Notes: generated from the sequence alone by a model not told the origin. A stretch of DNA of 64,000 nt from an uncultured Erysipelotrichaceae bacterium (GCA_900314865.1 OMWW01000001.1:65457-129456); one strand, 5' to 3'. Positions 9,137-17,649 are shown, numbered from the stretch's first letter. Made by a program: numbers and translations.

Positions 9137-9286
9137 ATGAAGAACAAGAGAAAAGCAAAGAACACAAAAGCAATAAATAAGAATAAAGAATCATCTATTC
9201 AAAAAGAGACTTTGTTACAGATGGATAAATCAATGAAGAACATCAATAAAGGCGAAGTATACGGCCCAATTGATTTGAAACAATAA
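9137..9286 (+). CDS. Small basic protein, 49 residues, RelB-like C-terminus
   Basis: ATG 9137 to TAA 9286. The N-terminal half is very rich in Lys and Asn; the last 13 residues, NKGEVYGPIDLKQ, resemble the end of RelB/DinJ-type antitoxins (pattern G-x-VYGP-D). TTGATA-16-TAACAT upstream could be its promoter; GGGA 7 bases before the ATG is a weak ribosome site. A terminator follows at 9307. No toxin partner is adjacent. It may be a real small protein or an antitoxin remnant; coding status is uncertain. Confidence 0.4.
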   Translation: MKNKRKAKNTKAINKNKESSIQKETLLQMDKSMKNINKGEVYGPIDLKQ

Positions 9287-9299
9287 AATATCCATATAA

Positions 9300-9331
9300 G
9301 AAAATACAAGGCCTCAGTCGCCTTGTTTTTT
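9300..9331. terminator. Terminator overlapping the 3' end of tadA
   Basis: CAAGGC (9307-9312) pairs with GCCTTG (9320-9325), followed on the plus strand by TTTTTT. The loop holds the stop codon of tadA on the other strand, so the hairpin serves the plus-strand small ORF and is part of the tadA coding end. Confidence 0.8.
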
Positions 9332-9787
9332 CAATTCCCTTTTATGTTTGAAATACTCTTTTAATAATGAAGAACATTCTTCACTTAATATTCCGCCTTC
9401 TATATGTGGGTAATGATTTAAGTTCATAATATCTAAGAAGTTAATAGAGGAAGATACCGCTCCACCTTTTGGGTCACTTGCACCATAATAGACATTTCTA
9501 ATATGAGATTGATATATTGCTCCCATACACATAAGACATGGTTCAGTTGTTATATAAATATCACAATCCACTAGCCGCCAACTATTAAGCTTCTTGTTTG
9601 CTTTTCTAATCGCTTCTATTTCTGCGTGAGAAGTAACATCGTTCTTACTTTCTCGATGATTAAAACCACGAGCGATAATCTTGTCGTCTTTAACGATTAC
9701 TGCTCCTATTGGTACTTCGTCCATTTTAGCGGCTTTCTTAGCCTCTAAAATAGCCTTTTTCATATAGAGCTCTTTTTTATCTTCCAT
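9314..9787 (-). CDS. tadA: tRNA-specific adenosine deaminase
   Basis: Deaminates the wobble adenosine of tRNA-Arg(ACG) to inosine; zinc enzyme of the cytidine-deaminase fold. 157 residues. SHAEIEAI provides the zinc-binding His and the catalytic Glu, EPCLMC the two zinc-binding Cys; DPKGGAVSS is typical of the family. ATG 9787 (MEDKKELYMKKAI) matches the length of Firmicute TadA N-termini; it has no Shine-Dalgarno and sits immediately after the T-run that ends the SRP RNA. Expression therefore probably depends on read-through from the SRP RNA promoter. An internal ATG at 9763 is the alternative start. Confidence 0.95.
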   Translation of the reverse strand: MEDKKELYMKKAILEAKKAAKMDEVPIGAVIVKDDKIIARGFNHRESKNDVTSHAEIEAIRKANKKLNSWRLVDCDIYITTEPCLMCMGAIYQSHIRNVYYGASDPKGGAVSSSINFLDIMNLNHYPHIEGGILSEECSSLLKEYFKHKRELKKQGD

Positions 9788-9792
9788 AAAAA

Positions 9793-9880
9793 ACAAAACC
9801 GTCACACATGACTAAGATACTTAAGGCTGCTACATTCCTGTCCTGACCTGGTTCATAGTTAACCATCGTAACGGCAAAGT
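9793..9880 (-). ncRNA. ffs: Signal recognition particle RNA (small bacterial type)
   Basis: The minus strand carries the Ffh-binding domain ACCAGGTCAGGACAGGAA then GCAGCC, diagnostic of SRP RNA. The arms CCGTTAC (9874-9868) and GTGACGG (9805-9799) close the molecule, with GATG/CATG-type pairing continuing inward. The T-rich tract after GACGG (9798-9788) makes the closing helix look like an intrinsic terminator as well. It has the short single-hairpin form without an Alu domain. Exact ends are estimated. TATTAT just upstream (about 9882-9887) is a plausible -10. Confidence 0.93.
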
Positions 9881-9933
9881 TATAATATCATATATTTAAA
9901 AATATTGTATAGAACTAATATATTAGTTTGTTA

Positions 9934-9962
9934 TTGATAGAAACTAAATAAATGTATATAAT
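9934..9962 (+). promoter_or_regulatory. Promoter of the tRNA-Ala / tRNA-Met operon
   Basis: TTGATA (9934-9939), a 17-base spacer and a perfect TATAAT (9957-9962), 35 bases before tRNA-Ala. Upstream sits a 14-base palindrome ACTAATATATTAGT (9915-9928), midway between this and the divergent SRP RNA promoter. Confidence 0.85.
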
Positions 9963-9997
9963 CATTCTTGCGAGTTTCAAAAGAAGCACGCATTAAT

Positions 9998-10073
9998 GGG
10001 TCTATAGCTCAGTTGGGAGAGCACCTGATTTGCATTCAGGGGGTCGAGAGTTCGAGTCTCTTTAGATCCACCA
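9998..10073 (+). tRNA. tRNA-Ala (anticodon TGC)
   Basis: Full cloverleaf: acceptor GGGTCTA/TAGATCC, D arm GCTC/GAGC, anticodon arm CCTGA-TTTGCAT-TCAGG with anticodon TGC, T arm GAGAG-TTCGAGT-CTCTT, and an encoded CCA end. Confidence 0.97.
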
Positions 10074-10077
10074 TTAT

Positions 10078-10154
10078 GGCTGAGTAGCTCAGTTGGCTAG
10101 AGCAGGAAGTTCATACCTTCAAGGTCGGCGGTTCAAATCCGTCCTCAGCTACCA
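10078..10154 (+). tRNA. tRNA-Met (anticodon CAT), elongator type
   Basis: Acceptor GGCTGAG/CTCAGCT, D arm GCTC/GAGC, anticodon loop TTCATAC with anticodon CAT, T arm GGCGG-TTCAAAT-CCGTC, encoded CCA. The body closely resembles Bacillus elongator tRNA-Met (TTCATACC then AGGTCGG). The first anticodon-stem pair is a G-A mismatch. It lacks the unpaired acceptor end of initiator tRNA. It follows tRNA-Ala by 4 bases, in the same transcript. Confidence 0.93.
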
Positions 10155-10168
10155 AATAAAAAAGTATG

Positions 10169-10200
10169 TCGGAGTTATACATAGATTCCGATTTTTATTT
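10169..10200 (+). terminator. Terminator of the tRNA operon
   Basis: TCGGA (10169-10173) pairs with TCCGA (10187-10191), followed by TTTTTATTTT. Confidence 0.75.
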
Positions 10201-10227
10201 TATAAAACGTTTCATGAAGTAATATTG

Positions 10228-10262
10228 TTGACACTCAATAATATTGAACTACAATAATGAGC
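10228..10262 (+). promoter_or_regulatory. Strong promoter placing the start site at the cotH ATG
   Basis: Perfect TTGACA (10228-10233), a 16-base spacer and TACAAT (10250-10255). Seven bases separate the -10 from ATG 10263, where transcription would be expected to begin, and there is no Shine-Dalgarno. This points to a leaderless mRNA. Confidence 0.75.
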
Positions 10263-11792
10263 ATGAAAAAGATACAAGCTTTCACTCTATTAATAATATC
10301 GTTACCACTATCGATTACTTGTTGTGGACAAAATGAGTCACCAACAAATAATGATCCAGTAGAAAAGACATACACTGTTACTTGGATTAATGATAATGGT
10401 GATGTTTTAGAAATAGATGAAAATATGAAAAAGGGCGAACTCCCTACCTATGATAGTGGTATCCCAACTAAAGAAGATGATGAAACATATACCTATACTT
10501 TTAATGGTTGGACACCAGAAATCAAAGAAGTAGAAGATGAAGATCAAATATACACTGCGACATATACATCAAAAGAAATACCACCTGAAAGTGGAATTGA
10601 AGAATATGAACTCCCAGTCTTTTCTATTTGGACAAAAGATAACACTCCTATCACTTCCAAAGAAGTATATGTAAACGCGACAATGCATATCACTAACGCT
10701 CAAGAATATAACGAAAAAGGTTTAACCCTTGGTATAAGAGGAAGAGGCAACTATTCCTGGAGTGGTACTGAAAAGAAATCATACCGTATTAAATTTGATA
10801 ACAAATATCAGCCATTAGGGCAAGGTAATGGACCTTGTAAATCTTGGACATTACTAGCAGTCCACTGCGATAAATCACTTTTAAGAAATGACGCTGCCTT
10901 CTATTTTGGTAGACACCTCTCTAACCTTGGTTTCATCTCATCCTCCTCTTTTGTGGAACTGATGTTAAATGGAGAATATCAAGGTGTATATGAGTTATGT
11001 GATCAAATGCAAGTTAATAAATATCGCGTTGCGGTAGATGATTCTGGAGAAGATGAGGATATAGGATATCTTGTGGAATTAGATAAGAATGCTTCTGAAG
11101 ATGTTGTTACCCTCACAAGTGGTCTCACCTTTGAAATCAAATCCGACTATATGAATGAATCACAAGTAGAGTTCATCACCGATTACTTAAATCAATGTGA
11201 AACCGCGATTAAAGGTGGAGATCAAACCACAATCGAATCTTTGATTGATATTGACTCTGCAGTGGATGCATATCTTGTTGAAGAACTCTTTAAAAACCTT
11301 GATGTTGGTTGGGGATCTTTCTACTACACCAAACCAAAAGGAGGAAAACTTTCTTTTGGACCAGTATGGGATTTTGATTTAAGCGCTGGAAATGCTGATA
11401 GTGATTATAACGAATCATCCTTTAGATCATATAAATATACATATGTAGGAAATAAGAAATATAGCAAATACATGCAACAACATACTTGGTATCTTTCTTT
11501 AAGAAAACAAGAATGGTTCAATAACCTCATCAAAGAAAGATGGTTTGAAATCGTAGATATCGCTAGTGATACAGTCACTCATATCAATGAAATGAAAGAA
11601 TCATATATCAATTCCTTCAATCGTAACTTTGAAAGATGGAATATCTTCAATCAAAAAATCAACCGCGAACCAACTTCAGTAATGAATATCAAAACATTTG
11701 TTGGACAGGTTGATTATTTGACTAATTGGTTAAGTAATAGAATTGATTGGTTAACCAAGTTCTATAATGGTGAAGTAAACGATATCAAATAA
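10263..11792 (+). CDS. CotH-kinase family lipoprotein with an InlB-type B repeat
   Basis: 509 residues. A lipoprotein-type signal peptide ends at SITCC (Cys20/21). Next comes an InlB B-repeat-like domain, about residues 36-98 (YTVTWINDNGDVLE ... FNGWTPEI ... YTATYT), then a CotH protein-kinase-like domain from about 110 to the end. Visible CotH blocks are GIRGRGNYSW, KKSYRIKFD, LLAVHCDKSLLRND, GVYELCDQM and the metal-binding PVWDFDLSAGN. CotH proteins phosphorylate proteins or are structural; here it would act on the outer cell surface. Start 10263 is chosen from the promoter position; ATG 10257 is in frame but would lie upstream of the predicted transcript. It stands alone. Confidence 0.9.
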   Translation: MKKIQAFTLLIISLPLSITCCGQNESPTNNDPVEKTYTVTWINDNGDVLEIDENMKKGELPTYDSGIPTKEDDETYTYTFNGWTPEIKEVEDEDQIYTATYTSKEIPPESGIEEYELPVFSIWTKDNTPITSKEVYVNATMHITNAQEYNEKGLTLGIRGRGNYSWSGTEKKSYRIKFDNKYQPLGQGNGPCKSWTLLAVHCDKSLLRNDAAFYFGRHLSNLGFISSSSFVELMLNGEYQGVYELCDQMQVNKYRVAVDDSGEDEDIGYLVELDKNASEDVVTLTSGLTFEIKSDYMNESQVEFITDYLNQCETAIKGGDQTTIESLIDIDSAVDAYLVEELFKNLDVGWGSFYYTKPKGGKLSFGPVWDFDLSAGNADSDYNESSFRSYKYTYVGNKKYSKYMQQHTWYLSLRKQEWFNNLIKERWFEIVDIASDTVTHINEMKESYINSFNRNFERWNIFNQKINREPTSVMNIKTFVGQVDYLTNWLSNRIDWLTKFYNGEVNDIK

Positions 11793-11816
11793 ATAGATTA
11801 CGCTATAAGAAAGCCC

Positions 11817-12185
11817 TTATTTTGCGTATAATCCATGAAGATTGCAGTATTCCAAAACACGTAATACTTTTTCTTCTGGAAGTAATGCAAATTTAGCTTC
11901 TGGTTTATCTCCTGGGTGTAATCTTTTTCTTTGGTTGCCCATATTGGTTTCAATCATAATCCATTCAATATAATGAGCGTCCATCATTGGATGTTCAACT
12001 TCCCCAACTTTGACAGTGACGATGTTGTCTTTGATCTCATATACAGGGATATGTTTTTCATGAGCCCCTTCACTTGTGTTAACAGGAATCTCTTCCATTA
12101 TTTCACCACAACAAAAGGTTGGGATATGTTTGTCGTTAACAATCGCAATAATCTTACCGCAGTGTTTACATTTATAGAATGTCAT
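11817..12185 (-). CDS. dfx: Desulfoferrodoxin / superoxide reductase
   Basis: Reduces superoxide to peroxide without releasing oxygen, an anaerobe's defence. 122 residues. The N-terminal desulforedoxin-type iron site has CKHC and FCCG (four Cys); the C-terminal catalytic iron site has EKHIPV, EHPMMDAHYIEW and CNLHG, giving the His4-Cys ligand set. Both sites are present, so it is the two-iron class. ATG 12185 has AGAGGTAT upstream; the frame extends to 12248 but without a ribosome site. A TTGACC with an AT-rich -10 lies upstream. Suggests a strictly or mainly anaerobic host. Confidence 0.95.
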   Translation of the reverse strand: MTFYKCKHCGKIIAIVNDKHIPTFCCGEIMEEIPVNTSEGAHEKHIPVYEIKDNIVTVKVGEVEHPMMDAHYIEWIMIETNMGNQRKRLHPGDKPEAKFALLPEEKVLRVLEYCNLHGLYAK

Positions 12186-12340
12186 ATGTCTATATACCTC
12201 TATATTTAATATAAAACAAAAGTACCAGTGTTGGTCAACAAAATACATTTGTCAAAAAGTTACTAATACCTAAATTAATGATTTTTGTAATAACAACTCG
12301 TCAATAAATAGATTTTGAAGATATGTACTAAGTAATATCT

Positions 12341-12375
12341 TTTACTCATAAAATAATAAATGGTAAAATAAAAAA
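12341..12375 (+). promoter_or_regulatory. Promoter placing the start site at ATG 12376
   Basis: TTTACT (12341-12346), a 17-base spacer, TAAAAT (12364-12369), then 6 A residues to the ATG. There is no Shine-Dalgarno; a leaderless transcript is predicted. Confidence 0.65.
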
Positions 12376-13539
12376 ATGATTAAATTTTTTAATAGTAAGA
12401 ACGATGTACAAGAATTTAAAGAGGAACTAATAAAATTAGAGCATGTCTCCTCTCCAATAAAAGATATTTTAGAGAAATCTAATTGTGTTTCTTATTCTTT
12501 TACTGTTAACAACAGCGAAGAAAAAATATCTTTTAAAGATTCTTTTGTTCTTCTTGTCAACATCAAAGATTCTTCTAGCGTTTACTTTGTTTTTGATTCT
12601 AAATCATTCAAAAAAGATGAGGCGCTAGAAAAAATATCATATCTAAAAAGTATTGAAATCCTTGATATCAGCAGTTGCAAAAACAAAACATATCAATTGT
12701 TCAAAATAGCAAAACAATACAATCCATATTTTATTGTCTATAAATCTAAAAACGGATATCCTTTGTTCCCTCAAGAAGTGTTAGATATTAAATATGCATC
12801 AGAAATGTTTGACTCTCCTTTGTTTTATATCGACCGAGAACTTAGAATAGAAAACCACAATGTGGCAATCAATAATGAAAAACAAATAACCACCGCTATT
12901 TATTTGAATCAAAAAATAAAGAATTTATTTAAGAAAAACAAAAAAATAGAAGAAACAGCAGAAAACGCTTCAGTTGATTCAATAAAGTCAAAAAGCGAAA
13001 ACAATTCCGAATATTTAACTTACGAACAAGACCTCGAAGATACAATTCAAATTGAAAAAAAGAAAAATAAAATAAGTTTTAAAGAGATATATAAAAACTA
13101 TATTGCATTAGATATCAATAACATCAAAAAGAACAGATACCATTACTTATTTTTAAGTATATCGTCATTCTTGTTTGGGTTTGCATCCGCAGTTGGGTTT
13201 GCTAATGTCTTAATTCAAAAAACGATTGCGATATTATTGTTTTTTGGGGCATTTATAGGATTATTCTTGATGACTTTTATATATATTGATTATTTAAAGA
13301 TTAAGAAACTAAAAGATAAAATGTTTATCTATAGCATTCTTTTTAATATAATCGGGATTGCTTTTGCAATAGCGGTGACAATGTTGTTTTATCAACTAGA
13401 TCAAAGCGGGATAAAAGACATCATAGGTACTGGCAAATTAATTTGTTTTGTTATCGGAACTGGCTTTTTGGCAATAATAATAGCTGTCACCTTAGCATAT
13501 CTAATATATTCAGCTAAAAAGAAAAATAAGAATGATTAA
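12376..13539 (+). CDS. Unrecognised protein with four C-terminal membrane helices
   Basis: 387 residues. About 250 N-terminal residues are cytosolic-looking and rich in Lys, Asn and Ser, including an acidic/Lys linker around 190-235. Four hydrophobic segments follow at about 255-278, 282-305, 315-340 and 355-380. No known domain seen. Base composition is more A-rich than the flanking housekeeping genes, suggesting a fast-evolving or acquired gene. It has its own promoter directly against the ATG and ends 3 bases before a dyad repeat at 13543. Confidence 0.75.
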   Translation: MIKFFNSKNDVQEFKEELIKLEHVSSPIKDILEKSNCVSYSFTVNNSEEKISFKDSFVLLVNIKDSSSVYFVFDSKSFKKDEALEKISYLKSIEILDISSCKNKTYQLFKIAKQYNPYFIVYKSKNGYPLFPQEVLDIKYASEMFDSPLFYIDRELRIENHNVAINNEKQITTAIYLNQKIKNLFKKNKKIEETAENASVDSIKSKSENNSEYLTYEQDLEDTIQIEKKKNKISFKEIYKNYIALDINNIKKNRYHYLFLSISSFLFGFASAVGFANVLIQKTIAILLFFGAFIGLFLMTFIYIDYLKIKKLKDKMFIYSILFNIIGIAFAIAVTMLFYQLDQSGIKDIIGTGKLICFVIGTGFLAIIIAVTLAYLIYSAKKKNKND

Positions 13540-13542
13540 ATT

Positions 13543-13680
13543 TACACACATGATGTGTATGTTTAATTATTGCAGTGATTGCATTTAAAGACCACAAACA
13601 ATAAAGAACTGTTTTGTAAATAAGCAATTCGTTGTTTTTTATTAATATATTTATATGTTATCTACACACGTGATGTGTAT
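13543..13680. repeat. Two near-identical 18-base dyads, 120 bases apart
   Basis: TACACACATGATGTGTAT at 13543-13560 and TACACACGTGATGTGTAT at 13663-13680 differ at one base. Each is itself an inverted repeat, TACACA-N5-TGTGTA. They flank 102 bases of AT-rich sequence between two convergent genes, each dyad lying 2 to 3 bases beyond a stop codon. They may be matched 3'-end hairpins or paired protein-binding sites; no proper T-run follows either. Confidence 0.7.
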
Positions 13681-13682
13681 AT

Positions 13683-14894
13683 CTAACAAGATTCAATCTT
13701 TATTGCTAGCAGCAATATTTTCATCGCTTCTTTCAGTTCATCCATTTCCATATATGAAGGCGCGAGTCTAATATGACTGTTACTTGGATCATTATGATAT
13801 GGATAAGCACATCCAGCATCAGTGAGTTTTAATCCTGCTTCTTTACATCTACTAATGACTTCTTTGGCCTTATTAGGAACATATAAAGAAATGAAATATC
13901 CTCCATGAGGTTTAGTAAAGCTACATAAGTCTTTTACTTCTTCCAAAGAAGATAAGATATATTCAAACTTAGGTCTTAAGATATCCGCATGTTTTTTCAT
14001 CTGTGATTTAATACCATCTAAATCTTTGAAATATCTTACATGTCTAAGTTGATTGACTTTGTCATAACCAATAGTCTTAATCTCTAAATGCTTTTTGATA
14101 TCTTTAAGGTTATTAGAGGATGCGGCTAAAGCGGCGATACCACTACCAGGGAAAGAGATCTTACTTGTAGAAATGAATTTATAAACAATATCTTCGTTAT
14201 TATATTTCTTCGCTAAAGAAAGAATTTCAGGAATATGGTCTTGTTTATCTTCATAGAGATGATGAACAGAATAAGCGTTATCCCAATAGATTCTAAAATC
14301 TTTCGCCTCTGGTTTAAGCTTCGCGAAACGTTCCACTACTTCGTTTGAATATGTTGTTCCAGTTGGATTTGAATATTTAGGAACACACCAAATACCTTTG
14401 ACACATGGATCTTTGATATATTCTTCAATCATATCCATATCTGGCCCATCTTCATTAAGAGGAATGTTAATCATTTCAATTCCTAAATGTTCACAAATAG
14501 CGAAGTGTCTATCATATCCAGGAACTGGACATAGCCATTTAATCTTTTCTAATTTACTCCAAGGAGTGGAGCCACATATTCCATATAAAAATGCATCAGA
14601 TATACATTCATACATCACATTTAAAGATGAATTACCAAAGATGATGATGTCTTCTTTATTTACTTCACTTAGTTCTGCAAGTAATTCTTTACATTCTTCT
14701 AGTCCAGTAAGACCACCATAGTTACGAGAATCAACTCCATAGGTGTCACTTAAAGAAGAATGGGAGTTTAATACATCCATCATATCCATGCTTAAATCTA
14801 ATTGTGCTTTAGATGGTTTGCCTCTAGACATATCTAAAGAAAGATTACGTGATTTAAGTTCTTTAAATTGTTTCAATAATTGCTCTTTACTCAT
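13683..14894 (-). CDS. Aspartate aminotransferase-like PLP enzyme (class I/II, subgroup Ic type)
   Basis: PLP-dependent transamination, probably aspartate with 2-oxoglutarate to oxaloacetate and glutamate. 403 residues. DMSRGKPS at the N-terminus and VPKYSNPTG in the middle are typical of this branch; the Schiff-base Lys lies in [13 protein letters not shown]. The ATG overlaps the pckA stop as ATGA (14891-14894), so translation is coupled. Pairing with PEP carboxykinase makes oxaloacetate/aspartate interconversion with PEP the obvious joint function. Substrate specificity is inferred. Confidence 0.88.
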   Translation of the reverse strand: MSKEQLLKQFKELKSRNLSLDMSRGKPSKAQLDLSMDMMDVLNSHSSLSDTYGVDSRNYGGLTGLEECKELLAELSEVNKEDIIIFGNSSLNVMYECISDAFLYGICGSTPWSKLEKIKWLCPVPGYDRHFAICEHLGIEMINIPLNEDGPDMDMIEEYIKDPCVKGIWCVPKYSNPTGTTYSNEVVERFAKLKPEAKDFRIYWDNAYSVHHLYEDKQDHIPEILSLAKKYNNEDIVYKFISTSKISFPGSGIAALAASSNNLKDIKKHLEIKTIGYDKVNQLRHVRYFKDLDGIKSQMKKHADILRPKFEYILSSLEEVKDLCSFTKPHGGYFISLYVPNKAKEVISRCKEAGLKLTDAGCAYPYHNDPSNSHIRLAPSYMEMDELKEAMKILLLAIKIESC

Positions 14895-16498
14895 AATTTA
14901 GGACCATGTTCTTTAAGTAACAAACCTCTTGGGTTGTTTTCATATTTTTTAAAGTTAGAAATGAATTTATAGGCGAGTTCTTTCGCTTTATTCTCATATT
15001 CAACTTTATTTTGATAAGTGTCTTTTGGATCTAATATCTTTGGATCAACACCTGGTAAAGATGTTGGTACCTTGAAATTAAAGATTGGGATATTTTTAGT
15101 TTCTGCTTTTTTAACATTTCCATTTAATATCGCATCGATAATTCCACGTGTATCTTTAATAGAAATACGCTTACCACTTCCATTATATCCAGTGTTAACT
15201 AGATACGTTTTCGCATTAGTGATTTTCATGTGTCTCACTAATTCTTGGGCGTATTTAGTTGGATGAAGTTCTAAGAAAGGTTGACCAAAGCACGCACTGA
15301 AGGTTGGAACCGGTTCAGTAATACCTCTTTCTGTACCCGCAACTTTAGATGTATATCCACTTAAGAAATAATACTCAGTTTGTTCTGGGCTAAGTATAGA
15401 TACAGGAGGTAACACTCCATAGGCATCACAGCTAAGGAAGATAACATTATTCGCATGTGGGCCTTTAGATATTGGTTTAACAATATTTTTAATGTGGTCA
15501 ATTGGATAACTCACTCTTGTATTTTCTGTTAATTCTTTGGAGGAGAAATCAATATGACCTTCTTTATCTACTTTGACATTCTCTAATAATGCATTTCTTT
15601 TAATCGCATTATAAATATCTGGTTCACTTTCTTTATCTAGGTTAATTACTTTCGCGTAACAGCCACCTTCTAGATTAAACACTCCTTCATCATCCCAACC
15701 ATGTTCATCATCACCAATGAGTAATCTTTTTGGATCTGTGGATAATGTGGTCTTTCCTGTTCCAGATAAACCAAAGAAGATTGCAGTGTTCTCTCCATTC
15801 ATATCAGTATTACTAGAGCAATGCATACTCGCAATCCCTTTAAGTGGTAAGAAATAGTTCATCATTGAGAACATTCCTTTTTTCATTTCTCCACCATACC
15901 AGGTATTTAAGATGATTTGTTCTTTACTTGTTAGATTAAAGATAATCGCGGTTTCACTATTTAAGCCTAGTTCTTTATAATTAGTTACTTTTGCTTTAGA
16001 AGCACAGTAGACAGTGAAGTCTGGTTTAAAGGTTTTAAGTTCTTCTTCACTTGGTTTAATAAACATGTTTCTCACAAAGTGAGCTTGCCAAGCGACTTCC
16101 ATAATGAAACGGACCGCCATACGGGTATTTTTATTTGCGCCACAATAAGCATCAACAACAAATAGTTCTTTGTTTGATAATTGCGCTATTGCGATTCTTT
16201 TACATTCGTTCCACGCTTCTAAGGTCGCTGGATGATTATCATTAGGATATTCTTTAGTGTTCCACCAGATCGTGTCTTTAGACACATCATCCATAACAAT
16301 GAATTTGTCTTTTGGAGATCTTCCAGTGTATACACCTGTAAGTACATTAACCGCATCTAATTCAGTTAACTGACCTTTATCATATCCTTTAAGAGATTTA
16401 TCAGTTTCACATTCAAAAAGATATTCATAGTCAGGATTATAATGAATCTCTTTAACGTTAAGGATGTTATGTTCTTTTAAGAACTCTTCGATATTCAT
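14891..16498 (-). CDS. pckA: Phosphoenolpyruvate carboxykinase (ATP)
   Basis: Interconverts oxaloacetate plus ATP and PEP plus CO2 plus ADP. 535 residues from ATG 16498. [11 protein letters not shown] is the ATP-binding P-loop (kinase-1 motif), [20 protein letters not shown] holds the metal-binding Asp, and [10 protein letters not shown] carries the active-site Lys. In an anaerobe the carboxylating direction, making oxaloacetate for aspartate or succinate and gaining ATP, is common. ATG 16498 is chosen over 16504 and a TTG at 16516 because the promoter places the transcript start at about 16498. First gene of a two-gene operon with the aminotransferase. Confidence 0.97.
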   Translation of the reverse strand: MNIEEFLKEHNILNVKEIHYNPDYEYLFECETDKSLKGYDKGQLTELDAVNVLTGVYTGRSPKDKFIVMDDVSKDTIWWNTKEYPNDNHPATLEAWNECKRIAIAQLSNKELFVVDAYCGANKNTRMAVRFIMEVAWQAHFVRNMFIKPSEEELKTFKPDFTVYCASKAKVTNYKELGLNSETAIIFNLTSKEQIILNTWYGGEMKKGMFSMMNYFLPLKGIASMHCSSNTDMNGENTAIFFGLSGTGKTTLSTDPKRLLIGDDEHGWDDEGVFNLEGGCYAKVINLDKESEPDIYNAIKRNALLENVKVDKEGHIDFSSKELTENTRVSYPIDHIKNIVKPISKGPHANNVIFLSCDAYGVLPPVSILSPEQTEYYFLSGYTSKVAGTERGITEPVPTFSACFGQPFLELHPTKYAQELVRHMKITNAKTYLVNTGYNGSGKRISIKDTRGIIDAILNGNVKKAETKNIPIFNFKVPTSLPGVDPKILDPKDTYQNKVEYENKAKELAYKFISNFKKYENNPRGLLLKEHGPKL

Positions 16499-16505
16499 AA
16501 ACATG

Positions 16506-16534
16506 AGTGTAAACAAAAAAGAGTGATTTGTAAA
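16506..16534 (-). promoter_or_regulatory. pckA promoter embedded in the upstream terminator
   Basis: TTTACA (16534-16529), an exact 17-base spacer and TACACT (16511-16506), then 7 bases to ATG 16498. The -35 lies in the loop of the fnlB terminator hairpin and the -10 directly follows its T-run. Confidence 0.7.
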
Positions 16535-16542
16535 CCACTCTT
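16513..16542 (-). terminator. Terminator of the fnlA-fnlC-fnlB operon
   Basis: On the minus strand AAGAGTG (16542-16536) pairs with CACTCTT (16525-16519) around a 10-base loop, followed by TTTTTTGTTT. It lies 5 bases past the fnlB stop. Confidence 0.85.
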
Positions 16543-16547
16543 ATTTG

Positions 16548-17648
16548 CTATTTCTCAACATCCTCACGATATGTATCATGAGTGTCTGGGTTATAAATCT
16601 CACTTATCCACATGATGGTGTGAGTGTTAATCTTACCAATATTTTTGATTTGATGAGTGTATCCCACTCTGATATCTACTGGATGAGGATGATCTCCATC
16701 AACAACATCCGTAATCATTTCATTAGTTTTAACATTTCTTTGTTTGATTTCTGATTCACCAATCACTGTGTAGAAGATTTCTTTTTTATAGGTATGATAA
16801 TGTCCACCTTTAGTAATTCCTGGATAAGCAACATTATCACTTATTTGTCCCCACTTCTTAGATTTGTATAATTCTTCAAAGCTACCTCTCGCGTCTTCCG
16901 CAAAGTTATAGGTATAACCTGGTTCACTTAAATAATCACAGAATGTTTTGAATAACTTGAGTTCAAATTCATCATGGAGAAGTGGAAGGTGTCTATCACT
17001 TTCAATTTCCTTTTTGAAGTAATAGAGAAGATCCGCAAGTTTACCTAATGAACAATCATAAGTTGGTTGGACATATTGGATTTCTTTTTCACCTTTATGT
17101 TCCTTGAGTTCCACCACTCTTAGAAATTCATTGACGATGTCTTCAACGTAATTATAGTGGACGACATACTCTCTATCTCTGATTTGAATTTCTAAATCAT
17201 GAGCAATGTTATAGCAGAATGTCGCGGCTGCAGAATTATAGTTTGGACGACACCATTTTCCAAAGACATTTGCGAGTCGATAAACATAAACTGGGAAGTT
17301 AGAATTGAGCAAGAAATCTTCACCCATTTTTTTGCTCTTACCATAGTCATTATCAAGAGCAGCTTGGATGCTACTAGACATGATAATTGGCGTAAATTTT
17401 CCGCTTTTTTTAAGCAAATCGACTAGTTTTGCAGTAAAATTCGCGTTTCCGTCATAAAATTCTTGTGGTGTGAGTGGACGGTTAATTCCTGCTAGATGAA
17501 CGATGAATTCGGCGGAGTTTATATACTCATTTAGTTGCTCTTCTGTTGAGTCTAAATCATACTCAAAAACTTCATGTCCCTTCCTCTTAAGAAGGAGAGT
17601 CATATGTTTTCCGATAAACCCTTTTGCGCCTGTAACTAATACTTTCAT
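16548..17648 (-). CDS. fnlB: UDP-L-FucNAc pathway reductase with cupin domain (CapF/FnlB type)
   Basis: Third gene for making UDP-N-acetyl-L-fucosamine; reduces the 4-keto sugar made by FnlA. 366 residues. The N-terminal Rossmann domain starts VTGAKGFIGKHM and has the SSSIQAA / YGKSKKMGE catalytic region; the C-terminal cupin, about residues 245-360, contains GGHYHTYKKEIFY and GYTHQIKN, the metal site of CapF. ATG 17648 has AAGAG upstream and follows the epimerase stop by 1 base. The L-FucNAc product goes into capsule, wall or teichoic-type polymers; no glycosyltransferase is in this window. Confidence 0.92.
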   Translation of the reverse strand: MKVLVTGAKGFIGKHMTLLLKRKGHEVFEYDLDSTEEQLNEYINSAEFIVHLAGINRPLTPQEFYDGNANFTAKLVDLLKKSGKFTPIIMSSSIQAALDNDYGKSKKMGEDFLLNSNFPVYVYRLANVFGKWCRPNYNSAAATFCYNIAHDLEIQIRDREYVVHYNYVEDIVNEFLRVVELKEHKGEKEIQYVQPTYDCSLGKLADLLYYFKKEIESDRHLPLLHDEFELKLFKTFCDYLSEPGYTYNFAEDARGSFEELYKSKKWGQISDNVAYPGITKGGHYHTYKKEIFYTVIGESEIKQRNVKTNEMITDVVDGDHPHPVDIRVGYTHQIKNIGKINTHTIMWISEIYNPDTHDTYREDVEK

Positions 17649-17649
17649 A

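Noticed and set aside
9915-9928. ACTAATATATTAGT palindrome between the SRP RNA and tRNA promoters
   Set aside because: AT-only-like palindromes of this length are expected by chance in this DNA; no second copy was noticed.
10078-10154. CAT-anticodon tRNA read as initiator tRNA or lysidine-type tRNA-Ile
   Set aside because: The body matches Bacillus elongator tRNA-Met, the acceptor end is paired as in elongators, and the loop TTCATACC fits Met rather than Ile2.
11793-11840. Terminator between cotH and dfx
   Set aside because: CTATAAG/CTTAT pairing is present near 11803-11820, but it is weak, mismatched and lacks a T-run, so not listed as a feature.
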